Numbered from the stretch's first letter, positions 27,918 through 36,603 are shown. The stretch is 64,000 nt of DNA from Pelotomaculum isophthalicicum JI (GCF_029478095.1 NZ_JAKOAV010000005.1:62001-126000); one strand, 5' to 3'. The notes: generated by a model not told the origin, from the letters alone. A program made the numbers and translations.

Positions 27918-29179
27918 CTTTACAAACTGACTGGTCGGAAATGATTAACCCGGCTGTGCGTGATCTGCCGCCTTCCGGCATCAGGCGCTTTTTTGATTTG
28001 GTTACGGAAGTAAAAGGCATCATTTCGCTGGGGGTAGGTGAGCCGGACTTTGTAACGCCTTGGCATATCCGGGAAGCTTGCTTATATTCACTGGAAAAAG
28101 GCTACACCATGTACACCTCGAACCACGGGATGCTGGAACTGCGCGAGGAGATTGCCCGGGACATCCATGATACCTATAAAGTAGACTATAACCCGCGCAG
28201 TGAAATTCTGGTAACTGTCGGGGTCAGTGAAGGCCTGGATCTGGCCATGCGCGCCCTGCTCCAGCCCGGGGACGAGGTATTGATTCCCCAGCCGTCATAT
28301 GTTTCCTACGCGCCTTGCGTCATTTTAACCGGTGGCAAACCGGTTTATATAAGTACAGCAGCGGAAAACGGTTTTCAGTTAACTGGGGAGCAAGTTGAAA
28401 AGGCTATTACTCCAAAGACCAAGATTCTTGTATTAAGCTATCCGAACAACCCCACCGGCGCCACTATTGACCGGCAAAACCTCCTGGAAATGACAGAAGT
28501 GGCCGCTGCGCATAACCTGATTGTCATCTCCGATGAAGTATATGACAAACTAACTTATGTGGGAGAGCATACTTGTGTTTCTTCCCTGCCGGGAATGCGC
28601 GAGCGGACGGTGTTGTTGAACGGATTCTCCAAGGCTTACGCCATGACTGGCTGGCGCGTCGGATACGCGGCCGGCAACGGCGACTTTATTTCAGCCATGA
28701 CCAAGATCCACCAGTACACCATGTTATGCGCCCCGATTACCGCCCAGGTTGCCGCCCTGGAGGCGCTAAAGAACGGCCGGAGAGAAATGCGCAAAATGAT
28801 TGACATGTATAACCGCCGCCGCCGGCTGGTCGTGGAAGCTTTTCGTGAAATGGGGCTGCCGTGTTTCGAGCCGCGCGGCGCATTTTACGCGTTTCCCGAC
28901 ATAAGGAGCACCGGGCTGTCCTCGGAGGAGTTCGCCATGCAGTTGCTCAAAGAAGAAAAAGTGCTGGTGGTGCCGGGCGACGCTTTCGGAGAGCAGGGTG
29001 AAGGATTTGTCCGCTGCGCATATGCGGCCTCCTGGGAAGATTTGGGTGAAGCGCTAAAGAGGATGGGCAGCTTCGTCAAGCGCAGGCTGTCACGGGGGAA
29101 AGTATTGACTGCTTCTTTCAGAAAGCCTGTGCAGAATGAAAAAGAAGAGCAAGTAGGGACTGTTCTAGCCTTGCCATAA
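27914..29179 (+). CDS. alaT: PLP-dependent aminotransferase class I/II (AlaT-like)
   Basis: 421 residues, fold type I. PLP lysine K240 in GFSKAYAMTGWRVGY; SYPNNPTGA and ISDEVYDKL bind the cofactor. Length and motifs fit the aspartate/alanine aminotransferase group of the yugH type; substrate is not provable from sequence. About 25 extra residues at the C-terminus compared with relatives. Translation is coupled to the regulator by a four-base overlap; a GC-rich terminator follows at 29246. Confidence 0.88.
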   Translation: MTLQTDWSEMINPAVRDLPPSGIRRFFDLVTEVKGIISLGVGEPDFVTPWHIREACLYSLEKGYTMYTSNHGMLELREEIARDIHDTYKVDYNPRSEILVTVGVSEGLDLAMRALLQPGDEVLIPQPSYVSYAPCVILTGGKPVYISTAAENGFQLTGEQVEKAITPKTKILVLSYPNNPTGATIDRQNLLEMTEVAAAHNLIVISDEVYDKLTYVGEHTCVSSLPGMRERTVLLNGFSKAYAMTGWRVGYAAGNGDFISAMTKIHQYTMLCAPITAQVAALEALKNGRREMRKMIDMYNRRRRLVVEAFREMGLPCFEPRGAFYAFPDIRSTGLSSEEFAMQLLKEEKVLVVPGDAFGEQGEGFVRCAYAASWEDLGEALKRMGSFVKRRLSRGKVLTASFRKPVQNEKEEQVGTVLALP

Positions 29180-29245
29180 GAGAGGTTATTTATTAAGAAA
29201 ATTTGATTGAGGGCAAGTTAAATTACTGTAAGAGGATATATCCAG

Positions 29246-29266
29246 CCCCGGCGCCGCCGGGGTTTT
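29246..29266 (+). terminator. Rho-independent terminator after the aminotransferase
   Basis: CCCCGGC (29246-29252), loop GCC, GCCGGGG (29256-29262), then TTTT. Confidence 0.85.
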
Positions 29267-29283
29267 GCTTTCTGTGATTAGTG

Positions 29284-29398
29284 GATAAGTGAGGGAACTG
29301 TTTGAGGCGCAAAGCGCCGAGTTTGACCGAACCCGAGGGCGATAGAGTTCGTACATTTATAGGGGCCAAACATGAGCCGCGTTGTATACCCAAAGGTT
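29284..29398 (+). repeat. 178-bp TIR element, left-truncated copy (family C)
   Basis: Closely matches 55410-55505 and the complement of 43513-43610, including the hairpin GGCGCAAAGCGCC and the right end TGTATACCCAAAGGTT (29383-29398). The left ~65 bases are missing. Between it and the gas vesicle locus (29399-29645) I see only AT-rich DNA that may hold the gvp promoter. Confidence 0.8.
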
Positions 29399-29645
29399 GC
29401 CGGCGAATTTGTTCTTCTTATTAATCTGTTGCAAGCCAGTGTTTTGCGAAATATGGAAATTATTAACCGTTATTGTCATCATACGCTAAGCATATTATGC
29501 ATAAAACGTATCCTTAACAGTCACATGAAGTCCAGGGATTGCATATATCTGAAAAAGGTGGGTTACGGTTAAATAATAAACCATCTATAAAAAGGCGCCG
29601 CTCATAAAAGCCGGACAAAAGCGGCCGTCCTGAGGGTGATAATTG

Positions 29646-30155
29646 GTGAAAAACGGTGACGAAAGCAGTATTCTGGGTAATGTTTTGAGAGGTATCGGTG
29701 AACTGGTCGAACTGGTGCAAAAAATGGACGCCGAAGGGAAGACGGAAATTAACAGGTTTGGAACATTAGGCGACTTCCACGGGCAGCAGGGAACAGGTGC
29801 CCGCTATGGCTTTACTCTGAGAACGGGTCTGCCGGGAAGAAGGAGACCGGCTCCCGGTGACGTTGCACCGAGTGAAGTCGAATGGCAGCCTCCCTTAAAA
29901 AAACGTGAGCCGGTGATTGATGTTTTTGATGAGGGCGGTTTCATCCGTGTCGTAGCGGAACTGTCGATAGCATCGGATGATGAAGTGGCTCTTGATATAA
30001 AAGAAAATGTACTTAATATGACTGTTGAAACGAGAGATGTTTCCTTCAGTAAGTGCATAGCCATGCCTAAAAAAGTAAATCCTGGCACAATGCGTAAATA
30101 TATTCGCAATGGTATCTTGGAAGTGCTAGTGGATGTGCAGGATAGTAGTCAGTAG
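29646..30155 (+). CDS. Hsp20-like gas vesicle protein (GvpH-like)
   Basis: 169 residues. N-terminal helical part (NVLRGIGELVELVQKM) then a C-terminal small-heat-shock-like beta domain (KREPVIDVFDEGGFIRVVAEL ..). Similar arrangement to GvpH of archaeal gas vesicle clusters, thought to be a chaperone or regulator of assembly. GTG 29646 follows GAGGGTGAT by five bases. Its last residues (..SSQ) and its TAG stop are made of heptamer-repeat DNA, so the original C-terminus may have been replaced. First gene of the gas vesicle locus. Confidence 0.75.
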   Translation: MKNGDESSILGNVLRGIGELVELVQKMDAEGKTEINRFGTLGDFHGQQGTGARYGFTLRTGLPGRRRPAPGDVAPSEVEWQPPLKKREPVIDVFDEGGFIRVVAELSIASDDEVALDIKENVLNMTVETRDVSFSKCIAMPKKVNPGTMRKYIRNGILEVLVDVQDSSQ

Positions 30156-30215
30156 TCAATAATCAGTAGTCAAGAGACAGGAGATAGAAACAAGAGACAA
30201 GAGTCTGGAGACAGT
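30141..30215 (+). repeat. Heptamer array overlapping the 3' end of the Hsp20-like gene (family A)
   Basis: AGTAGTCAGTAGTCA units from about 30142 provide the last codons and stop of the upstream gene; degenerate AGAGACA units continue towards the AAA ATPase gene. No complementary arm seen. Confidence 0.75.
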
Positions 30216-30238
30216 AGCTGGTAGGTGAAGTTATTAAA

Positions 30239-32371
30239 GTGGCTGGACAGATTACCTTTAAAGTTACCAAGGCAATGGGCAAGGATGTTGGCAGGGGGAT
30301 CGCCCGTTTGGATCCCGCAGACATCCAGGAGCTGGGTCTGGGCGTCGGGGATCTGATTGCTATTGGCTCCGGGTGCCGGACAGCTGCCCGGGTTATGCCG
30401 GCTTACGCCGAGTACAGAGGCGGCAAGTTGCTGCAGATTGACGGCATTATCAGGGAAAACGCCGGAGTGTCGCTGGGTGAGATGGTTCAGGTCAGCGCTG
30501 TCAATGGCCGGTCCGCCCAAAAAATTGTCTTGACCCCTATCGGCGCGGAATCTAACCTGCAGTTGGACGAAGCGTTCATTAGCCGTTCGCTGCAAGGAAT
30601 ACCATTGGTTAAAGGGGATAAAGTTCGCATTTCGGTGCTAGGCTTGCGGAACCAGGAATTCATGATTGAGGAAACCGTGCCTGATGGATTTGTGCTGCTT
30701 AAAAAAGACACTGTGGTGGAATTGCTGCAAACAAAAGTGGCAGGGCTAAAGAAGGCCGGTCAAGTAACCTATGAAGACATCGGCGGGATGGGCAAGGAAC
30801 TGTCCAGGATCCGGGAGATGATCGAACTGCCGCTTAAGTACCCGGCTGTCTTCCAACACCTGGGCATTGAACCGCCCAAGGGTGTGCTGCTGTGCGGGCC
30901 GCCGGGCACCGGCAAAACATTAATCGCCCGGGCGGTGGCCGGCGAAGCTAACGCATACTTTTTGTCCGTTAATGGTCCGGAGATAATCCATAAGTATTAT
31001 GGTGAAAGCGAGGCTAAATTACGGGAGATCTTTGACAAGGCCGCTAAAAAGGGCAACAGCATTATTTTTCTGGACGAAATTGACGCTATTGCGCCCAAAC
31101 GGGCTGAAGTTACCGGTGAAGTTGAGAAAAGAGTGGTGGCCCAGTTGCTTGCGCTGATGGACGGCCTGGCTTCACGCGGACAAGTGATCGTCATCGGAGC
31201 CACCAATATACCGGATTCCCTTGATCCGGCCTTACGCCGCCCCGGCCGGTTCGACCGGGAAATAATTATTGGTGTGCCTGACCAGAAGGGCCGGCTGGAG
31301 ATCTTGCAAATCCATACCCGGGGCATGCCCTTGGCCGGTGATGTGGACCTGGAGCGGATAGCCGGGTTAACCGGCGGGTTCGTTGGGGCGGACTTGCTGG
31401 CCCTTTGCCGGGAGGCGGCAATGCACCGTTTGAGAAGAATCCTGCCCTACATGGACCCGGAAGGTTTATCCCCGGAACTGCTGGCCCGACTGCATGTATC
31501 CATGCAGGATTTCCTGCAGGCGCTGGAGGAAGTGGAGCCGTCGGCTACCAGGGAGTTTCTGGTAGAAGTGCCCGGCGCCAATTGGGAGGATGTAGGTGGA
31601 TTGGACGGGGTCAAACAGCACTTGCGGGAAACCATTGAATGGCCTTTGAAATACACGGAGCTTTTTGACCAGGCCGGTGCTCAGGCGCCGCGGGGAATTC
31701 TTTTGTACGGTCCGCCCGGTACGGGTAAAACATTGCTGGCCCGGGCGGTTGCCAATGAAGCTAACGCCAACTTTATCTCGATTAAAGGCCCGGCTTTACT
31801 GTCCAAGTGGGTGGGTGAGTCGGAAAAAGCCGTGCGGGAGGTTTTCCATAAGGCTCGCCAAGCGGCCCCATGCATTATTTTTTTTGATGAGATTGACGCC
31901 CTGGTCGCTGCCCGGGGAATGAGTGGTTCGGTTGCCTCTGAACGGGTTTTGAGCCAGTTATTGACCGAAATGGACGGTATTGAGGATTTACGGCGGGTAG
32001 TGGTGCTGGGGGCGACCAACCGGCTTGATCTAATCGATCCGGCCCTGTTGCGCCCGGGACGGTTTGATTTGCAACTACGCATGGAACTGCCCGCGCAGGC
32101 TTCCCGCCGGCAAATTCTGGACGTACACACCAGGAAAAAGCCTGTCGCGGAAGATGTGGATCTAGACGGTCTGGCCGTTGAAACTGAAGGTTTCTCCGGC
32201 GCGGATATCCGGCACCTGTGCAGCAGGGCGGCCCTCGCTGCGGTACGGGAATACCTGGCCGGAAATGATTCGTCGCCACAGGGGGCTCCCGGCATACAGA
32301 TTTGCCACAGGCATTTCAGGCAAGCTCTGGCGGAAATCGGGCTGCGGGCGACACCGGATGGTTCAAGTTAA
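30239..32371 (+). CDS. CDC48/VAT-like double AAA ATPase in the gas vesicle locus
   Basis: 710 residues: a CDC48-type N domain (1-90; [21 protein letters not shown]), then two AAA modules with Walker A GPPGTGKT at 220-227 and 491-498, Walker B FLDEIDAI and FFDEIDAL, and arginine-finger regions RRPGRFDRE and LRPGRFDLQ. Members are protein-remodelling unfoldases; this one probably helps assemble or dismantle gas vesicles, judged only from its place inside the locus. GTG 30239 start; a heptamer array fills the gap before it. All catalytic motifs are intact. Confidence 0.85.
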   Translation: MAGQITFKVTKAMGKDVGRGIARLDPADIQELGLGVGDLIAIGSGCRTAARVMPAYAEYRGGKLLQIDGIIRENAGVSLGEMVQVSAVNGRSAQKIVLTPIGAESNLQLDEAFISRSLQGIPLVKGDKVRISVLGLRNQEFMIEETVPDGFVLLKKDTVVELLQTKVAGLKKAGQVTYEDIGGMGKELSRIREMIELPLKYPAVFQHLGIEPPKGVLLCGPPGTGKTLIARAVAGEANAYFLSVNGPEIIHKYYGESEAKLREIFDKAAKKGNSIIFLDEIDAIAPKRAEVTGEVEKRVVAQLLALMDGLASRGQVIVIGATNIPDSLDPALRRPGRFDREIIIGVPDQKGRLEILQIHTRGMPLAGDVDLERIAGLTGGFVGADLLALCREAAMHRLRRILPYMDPEGLSPELLARLHVSMQDFLQALEEVEPSATREFLVEVPGANWEDVGGLDGVKQHLRETIEWPLKYTELFDQAGAQAPRGILLYGPPGTGKTLLARAVANEANANFISIKGPALLSKWVGESEKAVREVFHKARQAAPCIIFFDEIDALVAARGMSGSVASERVLSQLLTEMDGIEDLRRVVVLGATNRLDLIDPALLRPGRFDLQLRMELPAQASRRQILDVHTRKKPVAEDVDLDGLAVETEGFSGADIRHLCSRAALAAVREYLAGNDSSPQGAPGIQICHRHFRQALAEIGLRATPDGSS

Positions 32372-32403
32372 GCCTAAAGAAACAAAGAAGGTGAAAATTT
32401 TAG

Positions 32404-32781
32404 ATGACTGCCGGGTTGCAACCAAAAAAACAGCGTGATGGAGATTCGCTGGCTGCGCTGGTAGACCGCCTGCTCGACAAAGGCCTGGTAATCAATGCCG
32501 ATATTTTGGTGTCGGTGGCAGGGGTGGAATTGCTTGGCTTAAAAATCAGGGCGGCGCTAGCCTCCTTCGAAACAGCGGCCCGGTATGGCCTGGAATTTCC
32601 CTCCGGCACCAATATTGAGACCGTAGCCTGGAAAGACGCGCAGATGGAGAGGGAAAGCTGTCCGCAATGTGAAAAGCGGGTGTCCAAAGAGGAACTCCTG
32701 TCAGAGGGGTGCCCGTGGTGCGGGTGGATTTCGGCCAAGGCGAAAAAACGCCTGGATGCCCACTCGTCCTTGCCGGTATAG
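32404..32781 (+). CDS. GvpA/GvpJ-type gas vesicle protein with C-terminal zinc ribbon
   Basis: 125 residues. Residues 14-64 are a gas vesicle structural domain (LAALVDRLLDKGLVINADILVSV..) of the GvpJ/GvpA type. After a short linker comes a CxxC-x13-CxxC zinc ribbon, cysteines 86, 89, 103 and 106, then a basic tail. GvpA/J proteins normally lack such a module. The same ribbon ends the protein at 35055-36092, so they form a set. Possibly it anchors or nucleates vesicle assembly, or binds a partner such as nucleic acid; unproven. Confidence 0.8.
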   Translation: MTAGLQPKKQRDGDSLAALVDRLLDKGLVINADILVSVAGVELLGLKIRAALASFETAARYGLEFPSGTNIETVAWKDAQMERESCPQCEKRVSKEELLSEGCPWCGWISAKAKKRLDAHSSLPV

Positions 32782-32802
32782 CGCGGGAGGAGGGAGCTTG
32801 CA

Positions 32803-32826
32803 TTGCAATTAGATGAAGTAAAATGA
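32803..32826 (+). CDS. Seven-codon ORF overlapping the next gene
   Basis: TTG 32803 to TGA 32826 encodes seven residues. It has a strong ribosome-binding site (GGAGGAGGG, 32786-32794) and its TGA overlaps the next gene's ATG (ATGA). The next gene has no good site of its own, so this may be a coupling leader. Confidence 0.3.
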   Translation: MQLDEVK

Positions 32827-33248
32827 AGCGGCTATTAGCCGCCCTGGACAGCCGGAGCCGGGCTGTCTGGTGGCATCTATACTGCCGCGGTCATGCGGAC
32901 ATCGCCGGAATGTCAGCGGCAGCCGGCCTGGATAGCGAGATGGAGGTTTTACTTGCCATTCGCCAGGCGCTTAATCCCGCCGCCGAGGCCATCCTGGGTG
33001 AACCGGCGGTTGAATTTGCCCCCTGCCGGGCAGACATAAGCACGGGCGAGAAGATATACAACCACTGGTGGCTTAATCCTGTCTTCCTGCCGCCTGTGGC
33101 CGGTGAACCCCTTGTGGACATATTTGAAACCGAAAGTGAACTGGTGTTAATTGTTGATCCCGGCAGCCGGCCGGTTTACGGTAACCCGGAAGTAACCTGC
33201 CGGAATGGCATCGTCATGATTAGGTTCGAGCGTTCTGAAGGCAGGTAG
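32823..33248 (+). CDS. Hypothetical gas vesicle locus protein with Hsp20-like tail
   Basis: 141 residues, not recognised as a named family. The N-terminal ~70 residues are helical; the C-terminal part (EPLVDIFETESELVLIVD.. GNPEVTCRNGIVMIRF) is similar in pattern to the Hsp20-like domain at 29646-30155 (EPVIDVFDEGGFIRVV..). It may be a chaperone-like accessory protein. Followed by a heptamer array and a degenerate partial copy of its own C-terminus. Confidence 0.6.
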   Translation: MKRLLAALDSRSRAVWWHLYCRGHADIAGMSAAAGLDSEMEVLLAIRQALNPAAEAILGEPAVEFAPCRADISTGEKIYNHWWLNPVFLPPVAGEPLVDIFETESELVLIVDPGSRPVYGNPEVTCRNGIVMIRFERSEGR

Positions 33249-33249
33249 C

Positions 33250-33530
33250 AGCAGGAGTCAGGAGTCAGGAGTTCTGTCTTCCCGCTGCCTGCGGCAGGAG
33301 AGTGGTTCGTGAACATATTTGAAACCGGCGGCGATTCTGGATCAATTGTTAATTCCGGCAGCCGACCGCTGTTCGGGAACCTGGAAATAATTAGCCGGAA
33401 TGGTATCGTCATGATTAGGTTTAAGCATTCGAAAAAAGGTAGAATTCAGTGTTTGGGATACAGGAGGCATAGAGAGCATTTTTTGTCTTAAAATATTCTG
33501 ACTACTGACTCCTGACTACTGACTACTGAA
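33250..33530 (+). repeat. Heptamer inverted-repeat element with gene fragment inside (family A)
   Basis: Forward arm AGGAGTCAGGAGTCAGGAG at 33253-33271; right half-core TTGTCTTAAAATATTCTGA and complementary arm CTACTGACTCCTGACTACTGA at 33484-33530. Between them lies the partial gene copy at 33309-33491. Confidence 0.75.
33309..33491 (+). pseudogene. Degenerate partial copy of the preceding gene's 3' end
   Basis: The frame reads VNIFETGG.. GSRPLFGNLEIISRNGIVMIRFKHSKK, aligned with VDIFETES.. GSRPVYGNPEVTCRNGIVMIRFERSEG of the gene at 32823-33248. Only about 45 codons are copied and the frame then ends in unrelated sequence. Tandem partial duplication, sitting inside a heptamer element. Confidence 0.7.
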
Positions 33531-33543
33531 TAGAGGTGCCGCT

Positions 33544-33852
33544 TTGGCTCTGGAAATCAGCGAGGATAATTTAAAGCAAGGTTTACTGGGCCTGGTTATC
33601 GCTCTGGTGGAGATAATTAAGGATGCCTTAAAATTACAGGCCCTGTCGCGCATGGAGGACGGCAGTCTGAATGAAACGGAGATCGAGCGGCTGGGCCGGG
33701 CGTTGCTTGATCTGGACCGGGCTATTGAGGACATTAAGTGTGAGCATGGTGTCAGCGAGTCGGTGAAGAGTGTCCGGGACGGCCTGGACCGGATCGTGGA
33801 TGAAGTGGTGGACCGGATTCTTGATCCCCGGCGATGGGAAGAAGAGCAGTAG
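33544..33852 (+). CDS. gvpK: Gas vesicle protein GvpK
   Basis: 102 residues. The family pattern LKQGLLGLVIALVEIIKDALKLQALSRMEDGSL (shown in pieces: GLLGLVIALVEIIKD, ALSRMEDGSL) and ERLGRALLDLDRAIEDIK identify GvpK, an accessory protein needed for gas vesicle formation. TTG 33544 follows AGAGGTG. The end lies 11 bases before the gvpL-like gene. Confidence 0.95.
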   Translation: MALEISEDNLKQGLLGLVIALVEIIKDALKLQALSRMEDGSLNETEIERLGRALLDLDRAIEDIKCEHGVSESVKSVRDGLDRIVDEVVDRILDPRRWEEEQ

Positions 33853-33863
33853 GGGGTGGAAGA

Positions 33864-35003
33864 ATGGCTCTCCGGGTGGATGACGGCGGCAGCGGTTTGA
33901 TGAATCAGAATGTAGCGGCTGTCAGTTCTGTTGCCCGTCTGTTGGTGAAGGCTGAATTAAAAAAAATGGGACTGGAAAAAGAAATACTGGTGGCGGCGCG
34001 GGAAGTTTTGCAGCAAGCCGTTCGGGATGCCATCCGGGCTGTGCTCATCGAAACGGCCGGCATGAAGGGGGCGTCTGATCTGACAGTACAAGTAGACATG
34101 GCAGAAGTATTAAGGCATACGTCTCCGGCAGCTGAAGCGCAGGCGGATCCTAAGATCGAATCTCCGGTGTCGCCGGGTTGTCATGAACCTCTCCAGTCTC
34201 AAGAGCATGCGCCGGCAGCCGCTCCCACAGGCTTGTATATTTACGGTGTGGCTGCCGGAGAAGATGATTTTGAAATGGGGGTTGCCGGTGTCGCAGGGTG
34301 CCGGGTATATGCCTTGGCTGCCGCAGGCTTGTGTGCTGTAGTGCACGACTGTTCCACAGAGCCTTATCGTCCGGACAGCGACGAGCAGGCTAAAGAGTGG
34401 CTGTTTGCGCACCAGGAAGTACTGGACCGCGCTAAAGAGCGGCTGGAGACCATTCTTCCCATGGGTTTTAATACAATAATTCACTCTGCCGCCCGTAAGC
34501 CTCAGGAAGTGTTGAGGGAATGGTTGTCGCAGGAGTGCGGCCGTTTGAAATCAATGCTTGATCGCCTTCGTGGCAAAGAAGAATTTGCAATTAAGATCCT
34601 AGTGCCGGAAGAGGTTTTAAAGAAGGTGGCTCTGCGGGAAGACAGCCGCCTGCAAGAATTGCAGAGGGAACTTGAGGGTAAACCGGAAGGAACGCGCTAC
34701 CTTTACAAGGAAAGACTGGAAAAGGCTGTTAAAGATTCTCTGGAAGAAATGGCGGAAGTTTATTTCAGAAAGGTTTACCGGGCTCTCCATCGGTTATGCG
34801 CTGATATTCGAGTGGAAAAAACAAAGCAGGGACCGCCAGGAAAGCGTATGATTGCCAGCCTTTCCTGCCTGGTGGAGAAAGACCTTGTACCGGCGCTGAG
34901 TGAAACGCTGGCGGAAATCAAGCAGCAGGAAGCTCTTGACATAGATTTTACCGGTCCCTGGCCGCCTTACAGCTTTGTCAGCCAACCGGTCGTACCGTCA
35001 TAA
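33864..35003 (+). CDS. gvpL: GvpL/GvpF family protein with N-terminal helical extension
   Basis: 379 residues. The GvpL/F domain starts near residue 125 (GLYIYGVAAGEDD) and ends with the hallmark DIDFTGPWPPYSF. The first ~110 residues (VARLLVKAELKKMGLEKEILVAAREVLQQ..) are an extra helical module plus Pro/Ala linker not usual in GvpF/L. GvpF/L act at early stages of assembly and contact GvpA. ATG 33864 with GGGGGTGG upstream is preferred to the in-frame start at 33834 inside gvpK. Confidence 0.88.
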   Translation: MALRVDDGGSGLMNQNVAAVSSVARLLVKAELKKMGLEKEILVAAREVLQQAVRDAIRAVLIETAGMKGASDLTVQVDMAEVLRHTSPAAEAQADPKIESPVSPGCHEPLQSQEHAPAAAPTGLYIYGVAAGEDDFEMGVAGVAGCRVYALAAAGLCAVVHDCSTEPYRPDSDEQAKEWLFAHQEVLDRAKERLETILPMGFNTIIHSAARKPQEVLREWLSQECGRLKSMLDRLRGKEEFAIKILVPEEVLKKVALREDSRLQELQRELEGKPEGTRYLYKERLEKAVKDSLEEMAEVYFRKVYRALHRLCADIRVEKTKQGPPGKRMIASLSCLVEKDLVPALSETLAEIKQQEALDIDFTGPWPPYSFVSQPVVPS

Positions 35004-35054
35004 GTTGTTTCGGCCGGGCATACGGTGTGAGGTTTAATATGCGAGGTTTAAGGA

Positions 35055-36092
35055 ATGGTGAAGGAAAGCAATAAAATGCGACCTGTAAGCCGGCGGGAAG
35101 CCACACTAAATGATCTTCTCGACCGGCTTTTAAATAAAGGGCTGATGTTATACAGCGACGTGGTTGTTACTGTCTCCGGCATTCCCCTCCTGGGACTGAA
35201 TTTGCGTCTGGCATTAGCAGGCATGTCCACTATGCTGCGCTATGGTTTTATGACGGACTGGGATGAGGCTATACGCTCTTCTGTTCAAAAAGATAAGGCC
35301 GTGGATGGGCCGCCCCTGGAGAGAGGGGAGCGGGTTCTTTTTTCCCAGTTTGCTTCCTGCTGGTTCAACCGTGGTATTTATTCCGCCTGGCAGCCGGGGT
35401 TGCTTTATCTTACCGACAGGCGCCTGCTGCTCTACCGTCAGGAACCGGCGGAAACACTGCTAGACATCGGTTTGGGTCTGGTGAGCGGCGTGGATACCCG
35501 GCAAGAGCCCCATTTTAGTGGCCAGAACAGGGAGGAGATCCGGATCACCCTGACTACAGGTAACATAGTGAGGTTACACTGCGCCATCAGCAGTCAGCTG
35601 TTAAACGCTCTGGAAAAAGCCCGCGACACAGGTAATTCCCTAAACTGTGCCGAGCCGGCGCCGGACAGCGAAAAGAGAATATGGTACCTGATAAATGACC
35701 CCACAGGTAAATATAACTGGAGGCCGGGCTCATTTTACGTGCGGGAAGGTTGCCTGTGCTGGCGGGGTAGTTCAGGGCAAGGGGTACTGTTTCAGGTGGC
35801 CTCTGCCGATGTGCTGGAGGTAGAGGTGACAACTAAAGATGTCCCGGACGGCCCCGGCGGCAGATCAGTAATGGTGCTGCGTTATCTCGGCCGGCTCAGC
35901 CCAGAAAAGGTTTACTTTGCCGGTGAAGAGGAGGTTTTGCGGCCATGGGTTTCCCTGCTCGCGGACGCTCGCCGCGACCTTCTGGAAACCTGCCCGGCCT
36001 GTGGGGCTCCCGATCATGCTAACAGATTGCTTGATCACGGCTGTGCTGTTTGCGGCTGGGTGAGCGCCCGGCAGAAACGGCATTTACCATGA
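35055..36092 (+). CDS. GvpA/J-domain protein with two PH/GRAM-like segments and zinc ribbon
   Basis: 345 residues with an unusual architecture. Residues 17-64 (LNDLLDRLLNKGLMLYSDVVV..) are a GvpA/J-type structural domain. Residues ~90-190 (GERVLFSQ.. PGLLYLTDRRLLLYRQEP) look like a GRAM/PH-like domain; residues ~205-310 (WRPGSFYVREGCLCWRG..) look like a second one. The C-terminus is a CxxC-x13-CxxC ribbon, cysteines 313, 316, 330 and 333, the same spacing as in the 32404 gene. A role connecting vesicles to membrane or partner proteins is a guess. Start ATG 35055. Confidence 0.75.
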   Translation: MVKESNKMRPVSRREATLNDLLDRLLNKGLMLYSDVVVTVSGIPLLGLNLRLALAGMSTMLRYGFMTDWDEAIRSSVQKDKAVDGPPLERGERVLFSQFASCWFNRGIYSAWQPGLLYLTDRRLLLYRQEPAETLLDIGLGLVSGVDTRQEPHFSGQNREEIRITLTTGNIVRLHCAISSQLLNALEKARDTGNSLNCAEPAPDSEKRIWYLINDPTGKYNWRPGSFYVREGCLCWRGSSGQGVLFQVASADVLEVEVTTKDVPDGPGGRSVMVLRYLGRLSPEKVYFAGEEEVLRPWVSLLADARRDLLETCPACGAPDHANRLLDHGCAVCGWVSARQKRHLP

Positions 36093-36390
36093 ATCATAAT
36101 TAGTTAAAAGAGACCAGAAAATAATTAACAATGTGGTACTTATTTACATAATATACATTAGTAAGATTGAAGCTGGAGGCTTCTAAGGAGGGGTTTTATA
36201 GAAGTATTTTAGTATTAATTTTTAATATGGAATAAATTTCATAATTCAATTGAGTTGAGACCCCAGATGAAAGTGCATTGTAATAAATATGGTGTATTTT
36301 CGAATTTATTTAAACTATTGGCACATCGGACGGTAGAGAAACATAAACTACTAGCATAATCCAACATATCCAAACAAAGGAGTGTTTATT
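36093..36390 (+). promoter_or_regulatory. AT-rich region upstream of gvpA
   Basis: About 300 non-coding bases. It contains an orphan Shine-Dalgarno (TAAGGAGGGG, 36184-36193) preceded by the small hairpin GAAGCTGGAGGCTTC, with no ORF behind it, and a possible weak promoter (TTGGCA near 36320, CATAAA 18 bases on). This is the natural site for gvpA control; no clear sigma-54 or sigma-A site could be confirmed. Confidence 0.4.
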
Positions 36391-36603
36391 GTGAAACACA
36401 GCATTAAAGCTTCCAGCCTGGCGGAAGTTGTCGACCGGATCCTTGAAAAAGGTATCGTTATCGATCTCTGGGTAAGAGTATCACTGGTCGGTATTGAGCT
36501 TCTTGCCGTTGAAGCGAGAGTCGTCATCGCTAGCGTGGAAACCTGGCTTAAGTATGCTGAAGCAGTCGGCTTGACAGCCTTCCCGCTTCACGAAGCAGCA
36601 TAG
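36391..36603 (+). CDS. gvpA: Gas vesicle structural protein GvpA
   Basis: 70 residues, the canonical major shell protein: [40 protein letters not shown] and [15 protein letters not shown] are nearly identical to GvpA across bacteria. It forms the ribs of the hollow protein vesicle that gives buoyancy. Start GTG 36391 after AAAGGAGTG; an in-frame GTG at 36382 overlaps that site. Only one canonical copy is present; the two zinc-ribbon proteins carry divergent versions. Confidence 0.97.
   Translation: MKHSIKASSLAEVVDRILEKGIVIDLWVRVSLVGIELLAVEARVVIASVETWLKYAEAVGLTAFPLHEAA

Noticed and set aside
31681-32295. 204-codon open frame on the minus strand
   Set aside because: Antisense to the second AAA module of the CDC48-like gene; shadow.
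36318-36345. Sigma-54 promoter before gvpA
   Set aside because: TTGGCAC fits the -24 element, but no GC-containing -12 element follows at the required spacing.
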